20,864 nucleotides of DNA from JBLKSS01 sp047607725 (lineage in GTDB: Bacteria; Pseudomonadota; Gammaproteobacteria; Enterobacterales; Enterobacteriaceae). Position 1 is the first letter of the stretch. Each line of letters opens with the position of its first letter. The notes under the pieces are model-generated. The model was given only the letters and a program-made list of their open reading frames with translations, did not search any database and was not told the origin of the DNA. Shown piece after piece: positions 6,612 to 15,377 of the stretch. Both the position numbers and the translations under genes were made by a program. The stretch spans positions 1 to 20,864 of the forward strand of contig NZ_JBLKSS010000075.1 in NCBI RefSeq assembly GCF_047607725.1, written 5' to 3'.

Positions 6612-9154
6612 CTAGCGCTGCCTGGCGATGACGGGCGTGAGCCAGGCGGCCATATGCTCCGGGTGCGACCACAACCGCAAGTGCAGCCGGGACAGTGTGA
6701 CCGGATCGCTTAATACGGCCAGACGCTGGGCGGGCGTGAGTTTCGCCGGGCCCAGGGTCAAGGCCGCGGCGAGATGCTCTTGCCGGTTACGCTCGACCAC
6801 AGATCCGAGATGCCATGACGCGCGGTCGCCATGCCCACTGCCAGGGCGTTATAGGCCGGGTCCACCACCGCACGGCGGAAGCCGCCCGCCAATATACGGG
6901 CGCGGTTGCGCTGCAGATAAGTCTCGGTAGCCACCAGTTCCTTCGGCGGCGAATACTCCTCGGGAATGAGAAACAGACCCGCGCGCTGACATTTCAACCC
7001 GAGACCTGCCCGGCTGGAATAGACACCCACCCACGGCGACAGGATAAGCGACACCACGATAGGCGAGAGCCACCACAAAAAGCGCAGATCCAGCCAGGCC
7101 ATGCCGCCGGCCCATACCAGACCGAGCAGCATTTGCGAACCGTGGCGCTTAAAGGATTCACTCCAGGGGGTCGCGTCGTCGTCACGCTGCGGCGAATTCC
7201 ACTGCACCGACCAGCCCAGGAAGGCGCTCACCACAAACAGCGTGTGGAACAGCATCCTGACCGGCGCCAACAGCACGGAAAACAGCATTTCCAACAGCAT
7301 CGAGACGGTCACCCGCAGCACGCCGCCAAATTCCCGCGCGCCCTTGGCGATGATAAGAATGACGCTCAACAGTTTGGGCAGGAACAGCAGCACCAGCGTC
7401 GTGGAAAATAACGCTATCGCCAGCTCCGGGCGCCATTGGGGCCACACCGGGAAGAGCTGGCGCGGCTGCAGGAAGTACTGCGGCTCCACTAGCGTGTGCA
7501 CCACCTGCAGGGCGGTCGATAGCGCTAGAAACATAAACCACAGCGGCGCCGATAAATAGGACATGACGCCGGTCAGGAACACCGCGCGATGGACCGGATG
7601 CATCCCCTTGACCAAAAACAGCCTGAAGTTCATCAGGTTACCGTGACACCAGCGGCGATCGCGTTTAAGCTCATCCAGCAAATTGGGCGGTAGCTCTTCA
7701 TAGCTACCTGGCAAGTCGTAGGCTATCCAAATGCCCCACCCCGCCCGGCGCATCAAGGCCGCCTCCACGAAGTCATGGGATAATATGGAGCCGGCGAAGG
7801 ACCCTTCGCCCGGTAGCGGCGCCAGCGCGCAATGCTTGATAAACGGCTCGACGCGGATAATGGCGTTATGGCCCCAGTAGTGGGACTCCCCCAACTGCCA
7901 AAAATGCAGGCCGGCGGTGAATAACGGCCCATAAACCCGGGTCGCGAACTGCTGGCAGCGCGCGTACAGCGTATCCATGCCGGACGCCTTCGGCGCACTT
8001 TGGATAATGCCGGCACGCGGATTGGCTTCCATCAGCCGAACCAAATTGGTCAGGCAATGGCCGCTCACGACGCTGTCGGCGTCCAAAATAACCATATAGG
8101 AGTACTGATTGCCCCAGCGCCGGCAAAAATCGTCGATATTACCGCTTTTGCGCTTCACCCGCCGGCGCCGGCGGCGATAAAAAATGCGCCCCGTGCCACC
8201 GGTTTCTTCACACAGTTCCATCCACGCTTTTTGCTCGGCGACGCAGATATCGGGATGATAACTGTCGCTGAGAATATAGACGTCGAAGTGATCTATCTGG
8301 CCGGTGGCGACGACGGATTCATAGGTCGCGCGCAGACCGGCGTACACCCGCTCCACGTCTTCATTACAGATAGGCATAATCAGGGCGGTGCGATGCGCCG
8401 GATTCAGCGGTTCATCGCCGGTGGTACTGGCGGAGATGCTGTATTTATCATGGCCAATCAGCAGTTGCCAAAAGCCCATCAGCGCGGTCCAGAAGCCGGC
8501 CGACACCCAGCAGAACAGGATGGCGAACAAGATGAGGATCCCGCTTTGCAACACATACGGCAGCAACTGTAGCACCGACTGCAGCAGGTCTTGATGGATC
8601 ATATCCATCGGATCGATAAGCGCTCAGCCCTGGTACGGCAAAATGGTCTTCATGTACCAGGTGGCAATGGCGGTCTGGAACAGCGTGAGCGCCAGCAAAA
8701 TATAGCGACGGATGGTACCGACAATCCGCCAGTTACCGTCTTCGCGGGCGGCCATTTCCTGCTTATGGCGCGGCGCGCACGACCTGCCGCGCAGCACCCC
8801 CCAGAAGCGGACCAGTGGGTTGGTAAACCAGGGTTCGGGAAACATGGTGGTGCGTTTGATGGTCGGCATCGCCTTAATGGCCGTGCGCCCACGACTATCA
8901 TGGACCAACAGCTCAGGATGGCGCGCGGTTTGCGGCCAGGCCATATGCAAACGGCTTTTTACCGACCGCAGCGCCACATCCTCGTCGGCAAGATTTTCGC
9001 CATCGGGCCCCGGTCCATCGCTTAAAGCCTGGTGCACGGCATCAGGCGCGTCTTCGCCTTGCCCACGCAGTCTGTCGCGCAGGCTGACCTTTTGCTCGGC
9101 GGCAAGCGGCAACGTCTCGACATAGTCGAGGCTAGTGGAGGTAGAATTATTCAT
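6612..9154 (-). pseudogene. opgH: Glucan biosynthesis glucosyltransferase H, broken by a UGA codon and a frameshift
   Basis: This is a near-complete copy of OpgH/MdoH, the inner-membrane family 2 glucosyltransferase that builds the beta-1,2 backbone of osmoregulated periplasmic glucans from UDP-glucose. Residues 1-176 are colinear with E. coli, ending ATWYMKTILPYQG. Codon 177 (8626-8624) is TGA where E. coli has Trp. The same frame then resumes ALIDPMDM and holds the catalytic domain: LDADSV, SHDFVEAALMRRAGW and RDRRWCHGN, plus the C-terminal membrane segments. Near 6797-6800 the frame shifts: after ARHGISDL, homology moves to VERNRQEHLAAAL and runs to 6612. The total of 2543 nt is one short of 848 codons, the size of E. 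coli OpgH plus stop, which indicates a single-base deletion. The start overlaps the opgG stop by 8 nt (ATGAATAA). Confidence 0.93.
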
Positions 9155-10673
9155 TGGCAGGCAGCAGATAGCTCCAGGTTTCGGTCAATGTCTTATCGCC
9201 GTTAACCAGTGCGGCACGCATCTCGGTAGGTTGCTTGGTGTCTTTCACCTTAAGACGCAGGGTCAGACGCCAGCCGTGGGTAACCGGATTGAAACGGACG
9301 CTGTTTTCGACCACGTCGGCATTGTCGCTCACGCTAATCTGGGAAGCGACCGGTGCGGCCGGGTCCAGCTCTTTCAGCGGCTGGCCAACGAAGTCCACCT
9401 GGAAGGCGGTCGTGCCGTCCGGCTGACGCGTCAGGTTGGTCTGTTTCACATCCCCCGCGGAACGTAGAGTTTGTTTCACATAGGCGAAATCCGGCGAATA
9501 GATTTTATCTTCATCGCACGAAAAGTGCAGCCGATAGGCGAGTTCCAGCGGCTGACCGACATCCGGCAATTTCTCCGGCGTCCAGAACGCGACGATATTG
9601 TCATTGGTCTCATCGTTGGTGGGGATTTCCACCAGCTCGACATGCCCTTTGCCCCAATCGCCGCGGGGTTCAACCCAGCCGCTCGGGCGCAGGTCGTAGC
9701 GATCATCGAGATCCTGATACTGGAAGAAATCGCGCCCGCGCTGTAGCAGCCCGAAACCGCGCGGATTTTCCACCTGGAAAGTGCTCACCGACAGGTGACG
9801 GGGATTATTCAGCGGACGCCAGATCCACTCGCCGTTGCCGGCGTGAATCGACAAGTCGTTGGAGTCGTGCAGCGCGGGACGGAAATTCATCGTGGTTGCC
9901 GGCTGATTAGGCCCGAACAGGAACATGCTGGTGAGCGGCGCCAGCCCCAGTTTCCCGATTTTATCGCGTAGATAGACACGAGACTGGTAAGCGCAGGTGG
10001 CGCGGGGGGAATCGAGCAGCGCATACAGCACCAGGTGCTTGTCGTTGGACTTGGGACGCTCAATCCAGAATTCACGAAAGCGCGGAAACTCTTCTCCCGA
10101 CGCCAGCGCGGTATCGATCGCCAGACCGCGCGCGGAAAGGCCGTAAACTTGTCCTTTACCGATAACGCGAAAATAACTGGCGCCCAACATGCTGACAATT
10201 TCATCGTTTTTATCGAGCTGATTTATCGGATAAAGGATTTTGAACCCGGCGAAACCGAGGTCCTTCACCGCATCGGGATCGTGATTGACCGTTCCGAAGT
10301 TGAACATATCCGATGAATATTTGACCTCACTAACGGCGGTCGCCGTCACTTCATTGATTTTCACCGCCTGGTCGAAATACATCCCCTGATGGTAGAACTC
10401 GATTTTGAATGGGGTCGGTAAATCGTGCCACAGCGCCTTATCATGATTGAATTGGATTTGCTGATAGTCAGCGAACTTCATTTCGCGAAATTGCGAAGGC
10501 ACATTGCTTTTTGGTGCTTCATAATTTTTGGCCGCCAGCGCCTGGGCTTGCTTAGCCACATCGTCAATAGAAAATGCCCATGAGGGCAAAGCGTATAGCG
10601 TCAACAGCACCGTGTCTCCCAGCCAACGGAGACTCGCTTTGGATGATTTGACGAAGAATTTATTATTTGGCAC
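9147..10673 (-). CDS. opgG: Glucan biosynthesis protein G with a 14-residue internal deletion
   Basis: A 508-residue periplasmic protein matching E. coli OpgG/MdoG (511 residues), which is needed for glucan backbone synthesis or branching with OpgH. A signal peptide ends near SWA-FSIDDVAKQ (residue 33). Conserved stretches include DYQQIQFNHDKALW, KDLGFAGFKILYPIN, SMLGASYFRVIGKGQVYGL and VELVEIPTNDETND, ending SYLLPANE. Two differences explain the length. The N-terminus is 11 residues longer from a GTG start (GAGG 6 nt upstream), and 14 residues are missing after SPRATCAY, where E. coli has a KFVVMPGRDTVVDV segment. The deletion (42 nt) keeps the frame but removes what should be a core beta strand and loop, so function is doubtful. 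It is first in the operon with opgH. Confidence 0.88.
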   Translation of the reverse strand: MPNNKFFVKSSKASLRWLGDTVLLTLYALPSWAFSIDDVAKQAQALAAKNYEAPKSNVPSQFREMKFADYQQIQFNHDKALWHDLPTPFKIEFYHQGMYFDQAVKINEVTATAVSEVKYSSDMFNFGTVNHDPDAVKDLGFAGFKILYPINQLDKNDEIVSMLGASYFRVIGKGQVYGLSARGLAIDTALASGEEFPRFREFWIERPKSNDKHLVLYALLDSPRATCAYQSRVYLRDKIGKLGLAPLTSMFLFGPNQPATTMNFRPALHDSNDLSIHAGNGEWIWRPLNNPRHLSVSTFQVENPRGFGLLQRGRDFFQYQDLDDRYDLRPSGWVEPRGDWGKGHVELVEIPTNDETNDNIVAFWTPEKLPDVGQPLELAYRLHFSCDEDKIYSPDFAYVKQTLRSAGDVKQTNLTRQPDGTTAFQVDFVGQPLKELDPAAPVASQISVSDNADVVENSVRFNPVTHGWRLTLRLKVKDTKQPTEMRAALVNGDKTLTETWSYLLPANE

Positions 10674-11226
10674 ATCCCCCCTCTGCGTGTGCTCTTAATC
10701 ATTTACAGCAATCTTTGATTACTGAAATCACTTCTCCGACAGCATGATACAGTAATGGTTCCTCTTATTCGCCTTCCCGGCACCCTGTATTTCAATAGGC
10801 TGAAAAACCCACTCTTCGAGTGATAAAAGATAGTCTATAAAAGGGTAAGCCAACAGTTGGCGCCCGGTTTGATTTTACCTGAGCCATCGGGCAGGGGTTA
10901 ATGCTTTTTTCTCTTTCAGCGGATTATGGGCAAAAAAGCAGAATTTTTAACCCCGACAAATCAGCATATTGCCCTGACCGCGGACGATACCGTTCTGGTC
11001 GGGCCGGATAGCGCCCTTAAACCACCGGCGCCCGGAAAGATCTTATTACATTTCCTTGCCGGCGATGACCCATAACGCGGCGGCGCCGGTCATCACTGTA
11101 TCCCGGCATTGAGGGAACGTCGATTGATACCCGGACCCTGGCGCGGTTTGTCGCCAATTTATCCCCGCGCAGCTAGGTCGCCCGCCGCCGATTGACATCA
11201 GCACCGTTTGGTTTGCCGCCGCCAAT
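10674..11226. other. Intergenic region between opgG and ymdB; opgC and clsC missing
   Basis: In E. coli K-12, ymdB is followed by clsC and the divergent opgC before opgG. Here this 550-bp gap holds neither gene, and I could find no recognisable remnant by reading the frames. The part next to opgG should contain its promoter; I see AT-rich sequence around 10790-10850 but no certain hexamer pair. A short open frame at 10926-11075 is listed separately. Confidence 0.5.
10926..11075 (+). CDS. Possible 49-residue hypothetical protein or gene remnant
   Basis: A short frame beginning MGKKAEFLTPTNQHIAL and ending LLHFLAGDDP. The residue composition is protein-like (TADDTVLVGPDSALKPP), unlike the Arg/Pro/Ala-rich antisense frames nearby. 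There is no convincing ribosome site; only AGCGGA lies upstream. I do not recognise a family. It could be a remnant of a lost gene or chance. Confidence 0.2.
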   Translation: MGKKAEFLTPTNQHIALTADDTVLVGPDSALKPPAPGKILLHFLAGDDP

Positions 11227-11745
11227 TTACGCCAGCGCCGTTTGATATAAACGCACATTTTCCGCATCGAAGCAGACAAAAATCACTTGCTGCGGCCAGT
11301 TATTGTGCGCCAGGAACGCGCGCACGGCGTTAATGGCGATACGGGCCGTGGCGGGTTTGGGAAAATCGTATACGCCGGTGCTGATATTAGGGAAAGCCAA
11401 ACGGGCCAGACGGTACTCCGCCGCGAGCCGAAGGCTATTGTCATAGGCGCTGCGCAACAGCGCCGCTTCATCCTGCCCGCCGCCGCGCCAGACGGGGCCG
11501 ACGGTGTGAATGATGTGACGCACGCCGAGGCAGCCGCCGCCGGTTATCACCGCCTCCCCCACGGCACATCCGCCACGCGCGCGGCGAATCGCCGCACATT
11601 CCTGCACAAGTGCCGGCCCCGTCGCACGATGAATGGCGCCATCGACGCCGCCCCCACCCATCAGCCGCTGATTGGCCGCATTGGCGATACCCTCGACCAC
11701 CAGACGGGTAATATCGCCGGTGATGACCTGAATACGCGGGCGCAT
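11227..11745 (-). CDS. ymdB: O-acetyl-ADP-ribose deacetylase / macrodomain protein YmdB
   Basis: A 172-residue macrodomain protein (E. coli YmdB is 177). The family hydrolyses O-acetyl-ADP-ribose, and in E. coli YmdB also inhibits RNase III and affects biofilm formation. It starts RPRIQVITGDIT and has ANAANQRLMGGGGVDGAIHR with N25 and D35 at the E. coli catalytic numbering, then HTVGPVWRGG and the phosphate loop FPNISTGVYDFP. The start at 11745 has a strong GAGGAGA site at close spacing; the open frame continues upstream without homology. The C-terminus is five residues shorter than in E. coli. No lesion is seen. It marks the far end of the conserved E. coli-like block. Confidence 0.9.
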   Translation of the reverse strand: MRPRIQVITGDITRLVVEGIANAANQRLMGGGGVDGAIHRATGPALVQECAAIRRARGGCAVGEAVITGGGCLGVRHIIHTVGPVWRGGGQDEAALLRSAYDNSLRLAAEYRLARLAFPNISTGVYDFPKPATARIAINAVRAFLAHNNWPQQVIFVCFDAENVRLYQTALA

Positions 11746-11965
11746 TATTTCTCCTCTCATCGTCCCGCGTGGAGAACCATTATCCCCTTTGCCGGTCATA
11801 AAGTGAACGGCGTGGAAAACCCGCCACGCGGGCCTAACGCCATTGTCTGGGCGATCGCAATTTAGGCGTTTTTCGCTCACGGACCTTTAGGCTGGGTCTA
11901 CGCTTAAAGGACACGCTTCATTCGGCCCGCACGGCGCAAAACCGTCACGGTTAGGGGGATGCATT

Positions 11966-13147
11966 ATGCAAGATCAAATTATCCATCACCTGCTCGCGAT
12001 TCACGGCCCTTCACTCTTCCAAAGCTTTTTCCAGGCCGGCTTCGACTGTTCCACCGAATGGCGCGGCGACGGACGCCGGCTCGATATTATTCATTCCAGC
12101 GGCCATGAAATGCTGGCGGCGAAAGATTACGCCCAATTGGCCGACTGTCGACTCACCACCGTGCGCGATGGATTGCGCTGGCACCGTATCGAAACCACGC
12201 CCGGCCAGTATGACTGGTCAAGCTTTTTGCCGATGTTGCACAGCGCGCAGGCCAACGGACTCCAGGTTATTTGGGATTTGTGCCACTTCGGCTGGCCTGC
12301 TCATCTGGACATTTGGCAGCCGGCGTTTGTGGACAGTTTTGCCCGCTTCGCCGCCGCCGCCGCGCTGGTGCGCGGTGAAGGGGTGGTGCAGCCCGTTTAT
12401 ACCCCTATCAACGCGGTTTCATTTTGGAGCTGGGCGGGGGGCGATATGGCGTCCATCGCGCCTATGGCCTCCGGGCAAGGCAAGGCGTTGAAACAGCAGC
12501 TGGTTCGCGCCAGCCTGGCCGCCATGGCGGCGATCCGCGAGGTGGATCTCTCAGCGCGTTTCCTCCAGCCGGAACCGGTGGTGCATATCAATGCGCCGGC
12601 GGGCAAACCGGAGCTGGAACAGGCGGCGGAAGCCTTGCGCCTGCGGCAGTTCGAGGTCTGGGATATGCTCTGCGGCCGGGAAATGCCGGCGTTGGGCGGC
12701 GGTGAAGAGTGGTTGGATATCATCGGCGTCGGTTATCGGCCGGGCAATCAATGGTTTTATCAAAGTGAGATGATTGCGCTGGAGGACGGCCATTATCGCC
12801 CCTTCGCGACCATATTGCAGGAGGTGTGACAACGCTATCAACGCCCGCTACTTATCGCCGAAACGGGTGCGGAAGAGGGCATGCGCATCCCTTGGACGCG
12901 CTATATCTTTGAACAGGTGGTGCAGGCGATGCAGACCCACGTGGCGGTGGAAGGTATTTGCCATTATCCCATCGCCGACTACCGCAGCTGGAGCGAGAAA
13001 AAGCACCGGCCTTTCGGCCTGTTGGGTATGCAGGATGTCAACGGCTGCCGTTCAATTTATGAACCGTTGGAGTTGGAGTTGCGCGGGCAGCAGATACGCT
13101 TGGCGGGCCTGCTCAAGGACGCCGAACCGCGCCAGGTCAGGCGGTAG
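11966..13147 (+). pseudogene. GH1-like beta-glucosidase-type protein, interrupted by an in-frame UGA
   Basis: The reading frame covers 394 codons of a protein resembling glycoside hydrolase family 1/clan GH-A: FFQAGFDCSTEWRGDGRRLD at the start, then RDGLRWHRIETTPGQYDW and LQVIWDLCHFGWP typical of the barrel. Codon 288 (12827-12829) is TGA within LQEV-stop-QRYQRPLLIAETGAE. The frame is unshifted, and Trp is likely the lost residue because EVWQRY fits the family. E299 in LIAETG is the likely nucleophile, so the stop removes it. At the expected acid/base position (T-x-N-E) the sequence reads TPINAVSF with Ala150; GAG to GCG would be one change. A clear ribosome site (AGGGGG, about 7 nt) precedes the ATG. 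Both changes suggest the enzyme is lost. Substrate cannot be inferred. Confidence 0.8.
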
Positions 13148-13193
13148 GGGTGTCGGCGAGTCATTCTGTCGCCATGGGCCATCCGACCCGCCG

Positions 13194-13358
13194 TTAGGGC
13201 GCCTTTTTATAGCAGGACTGGACATCAATAGGATCCGCCGAATGGCGGAGATCGTTTAACCAGGCTAGACCGAATAAAACCGTTACGGCGATTAAAATGG
13301 GTATTAACAAACCGATTAGCAGCAATAATTTTGTCTCATCAAGTTTGCTGGATTCCAT
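13194..13358 (-). CDS. Small single-span membrane protein, 54 residues
   Basis: This gene is absent from a standard length cut-off. It begins MESSKLDETKLLLLIGLLIP, continues ILIAVTVLFGLAWLND and ends DVQSCYKKAP. Residues 11-33 form one strong transmembrane segment, with a polar C-terminus containing one Cys. A good AGGAG site lies 5 nt before the ATG. It follows the 13384-13524 gene by 25 bp on the same strand, suggesting a two-gene transcript. I do not recognise a family; its size and layout resemble accessory subunits of membrane complexes, but that is only a resemblance. Confidence 0.6.
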   Translation of the reverse strand: MESSKLDETKLLLLIGLLIPILIAVTVLFGLAWLNDLRHSADPIDVQSCYKKAP

Positions 13359-13383
13359 ATCTGCTCCTTTCCCTCGCCGATAA

Positions 13384-13524
13384 TCAGATTATCCAGAGTG
13401 TCATCAAACTGACAAAGATGATAAAGGTTCCTGACGCAATCGCCAATACCGCAATGGCAAACTGCGCATCGCTCAATGTTTCGCGATGATATTTTTTGCG
13501 ACTGATTCGACGGCGTATTTTCAC
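13384..13524 (-). CDS. Small basic single-span membrane protein, 46 residues
   Basis: From a GTG at 13524 the frame reads VKIRRRISRKKYHRETLSDA, then a single hydrophobic span from about residue 21 (QFAIAVLAIASGTFIIFVSL) to the end, MTLWII. The Arg/Lys-rich N-terminus ahead of the span predicts a cytoplasmic N-terminus by the positive-inside rule. The start is uncertain: no ribosome site is obvious, and an ATG four bases upstream opens a different frame with poor composition. The downstream gene at 13194-13358 is also a small membrane protein. Unknown family. Confidence 0.5.
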   Translation of the reverse strand: MKIRRRISRKKYHRETLSDAQFAIAVLAIASGTFIIFVSLMTLWII

Positions 13525-13727
13525 AACACATTTTTCTGATGTAGCAACGGAAACCAACCTGTACAGCCGGCGAAAACAGCAGATAAATTAGGTGAAATAC
13601 AACGTGAATGCAAGGGGAAACGGCGCGCTCAGGCGCCGCACTGTCCGGCTAATACGGCCAAAGTACGCGGGCTTTAGCGCGTCATAAGACGTCAGGCTGG
13701 GTGACGCGCTGCGGCCTGCGGCTTGGA

Positions 13728-13910
13728 TCAGCAGACGCCGAAATCCCCCTCTTCTTTGTATAGGGTAAGTTCTTCCGGTCTGAACGCCTTACTGTTCTCC
13801 TCGCCGGAATCCATCATCCCGCAATACACTAAGCCATTCTCGATTTTCACCACGCTCATCGCGGGTCCGCCTTTTTTTGGCTGTACGATATCGCCGGTTT
13901 CAAATGACAT
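13728..13910 (-). CDS. YodC-like DUF2158 protein
   Basis: A 60-residue cytoplasmic protein. MSFETGDIVQPKKGGPAMSV followed by PEELTLYKEEGDF matches the YodC/DUF2158 type, whose function is unknown. The start is the second of two adjacent ATGs (13910), which gives a 5-nt gap from GGAGG; the first ATG (13913) would be too close. It sits 120 bp downstream of the SDR gene on the same strand. The frame is intact. Confidence 0.85.
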   Translation of the reverse strand: MSFETGDIVQPKKGGPAMSVVKIENGLVYCGMMDSGEENSKAFRPEELTLYKEEGDFGVC

Positions 13911-14033
13911 CATTACCTCCCGCCCGCAGGCTGAGTTATTGTTTCTCATCGAATCGCCGGTCATGCTGATGCGGCGAGCGGCCTGCGACGATTGCCGCGC
14001 CTCGGCCTTCGCGCCGCTTCTCCCGCCGACGCC

Positions 14034-14900
14034 CTATCCGTTGACCACTTCACCGCCGTTGACATGCAGCATTTGGCCACTCACATAGGATGAGTCCCTG
14101 CAGGCCAAATAGACATAAGCCGGCGCCAGCTCGGCGGGCTGGCCGGTTCTGCCCAGCGGCTTACTTTCGCCAAAACTGGCCACATGTTCGGGGCTAAAGG
14201 TCGAAGGCACCAGCGGCGTCCAGATCGGTCCCGGCGCCACCCCGTTCACCCGAATGCCTTTGGGAGCCAGGTGATTGGAAAGGGCACGGGTGAAAGAGGT
14301 AATAGCGCCTTTGGTCGACGAATAGTCGATAAGATCAGGCCGCCCCTGGTAGGCCGTAATGGAAGCGGTATTGATTATGGTGGCGCCGGGTTCCAAATGA
14401 GGCAATGAGGCCTGACAGAGATAGAACATCAAAAAAATGTTGGTTCGGAACGTCCGCTCCAGTTGCTGCGGCGTGATGGCGCCGAAATCCGCCTGCGGAT
14501 GCTGTTCTCCGACCACGTTGACCAAAATGTCCAGCTTGCCGAAATGCGCCAATGTCTCATTGACCACCTGCGCGCTAAAACTCACCTCCCCCAAATCACC
14601 ACGAATAAGTAACGCCCGCGCGCCATAATACTCTACGGCGCTGTGAGTCTGTTGCGCATCGTGATCCTCGCTCAGATAGACAATCGCCACGTCCGCCCCC
14701 TCTTTTGCGAAGGCGACCGCCACAGCACGGCCGATGCCGCTGTCGCCGTCGGTAATAACGGCGATTTTACCCTTAAGTTTGCCCCCCGCCCGATAGTCGG
14801 GGTCATCATAAACCGGCTGCGGATCCATCGCACTTTCTTCACCCGGCTGTGTATGCTGCCGCTACGCGGGCGGTGCCTGCTGTGGATATTTCTCGCTCAT
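14034..14900 (-). pseudogene. Short-chain dehydrogenase/reductase (YghA-like) with an N-terminal amber codon
   Basis: The SDR fold is readable over 289 codons from ATG at 14900, which has GAGGGG upstream. Codon 13 (14864-14862) is TAG inside KYPQQAPPA-stop-RQHTQPG, probably from CAG, since relatives are Gln-rich here. Downstream an in-frame ATG at 14828 could restart translation and give a 264-residue protein covering the whole Rossmann domain; AAGAAAG ahead of it is a weak ribosome site. The catalytic triad is present (Ser in TASI, YSSTK), with PGPIWTPL and HVNGGE at the C-terminus. The cofactor motif reads ITDGDSGIGRA, so the first Gly of TGxxxGIG is Asp, which should weaken NAD(P) binding. 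Physiological substrate unknown; a YghA-type aldehyde reductase is the nearest match from memory. Confidence 0.75.
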
Positions 14901-14936
14901 GGGCGCATCCCCTCTTCCTTAACCGCTAGCTTGTCA

Positions 14937-15377
14937 TGAATCATTAGCCTAGAAGCTGCCGTAGGGAGCGCCAAACCGGAAAAGTATTAGTGAAACTTAT
15001 CTCCGGCCTGACGGTAACCCCGTGGACAAAAGGCAGATCCACCGACGTTGTGGAGTGCCCCGGGCGCAGGACATACAGTTAACCCCCGCTGCAAGAGATG
15101 AAGAAAACGACAAAATAGGGTCATAAATCCGCCTTAAAGCGGGATCGGCACCCTATTCAATGCGAATGACACACAACCATAACAAATGGCGTGTCTTGAT
15201 CGGCGACGTTAGCGCATGTCGCCTGTGGACACAAAATAATCGATATTATTTATAATAAAATGACAACAATAATAATAATTAACGTGATACTTCAACTTAA
15301 TTCATGGATGTAGAGATAATTCGAGTTTGGGGGGCAAAGCACCGACGAGCTATTGCGGATTTTCTCAGGAGGGCGCC
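14937..15377. other. Gene-free, partly AT-rich stretch ahead of the phage remnant
   Basis: No supportable gene. It includes a two-part hairpin at 15114-15157 (listed separately). Positions 15236-15310 form a markedly AT-rich run containing repeated ATAAT units, unlike the GC-rich surroundings. This could be a promoter, a transferred segment boundary, or both. Confidence 0.5.
15114..15157. repeat. Two-stage inverted repeat (hairpin)
   Basis: AATAGGGT at 15114-15121 pairs perfectly with ACCCTATT at 15150-15157. Nested inside, ATCCGC pairs with GCGGGAT (one bulge) around CTTAAA. It has the shape of a structured RNA or protein-binding dyad, but no T run follows and no gene is close, so its role is unknown. 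Confidence 0.45.

Noticed and set aside
6815..7411. 198-codon plus-strand frame inside opgH
   Set aside because: Arg/His/Gln-rich antisense reading with no start signal.
8000..8572. 190-codon plus-strand frame inside opgH
   Set aside because: It is antisense to conserved OpgH sequence with no homology; a shadow.
11287..11865. 192-codon plus-strand frame antisense to ymdB
   Set aside because: It overlaps conserved macrodomain codons and has no features of its own.
3395..12829. UGA or UAG recoded as sense in this genome
   Set aside because: mdtG ends with UGA and other genes end with TAA or TAG at homologous positions, so stops work normally. Frameshifts and deletions in the same region point to ordinary decay.
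13316..13531. 71-codon minus-strand frame starting MCCENTPSNQ
   Set aside because: It overlaps the two small membrane-protein genes in another frame, and its composition is less protein-like than theirs.
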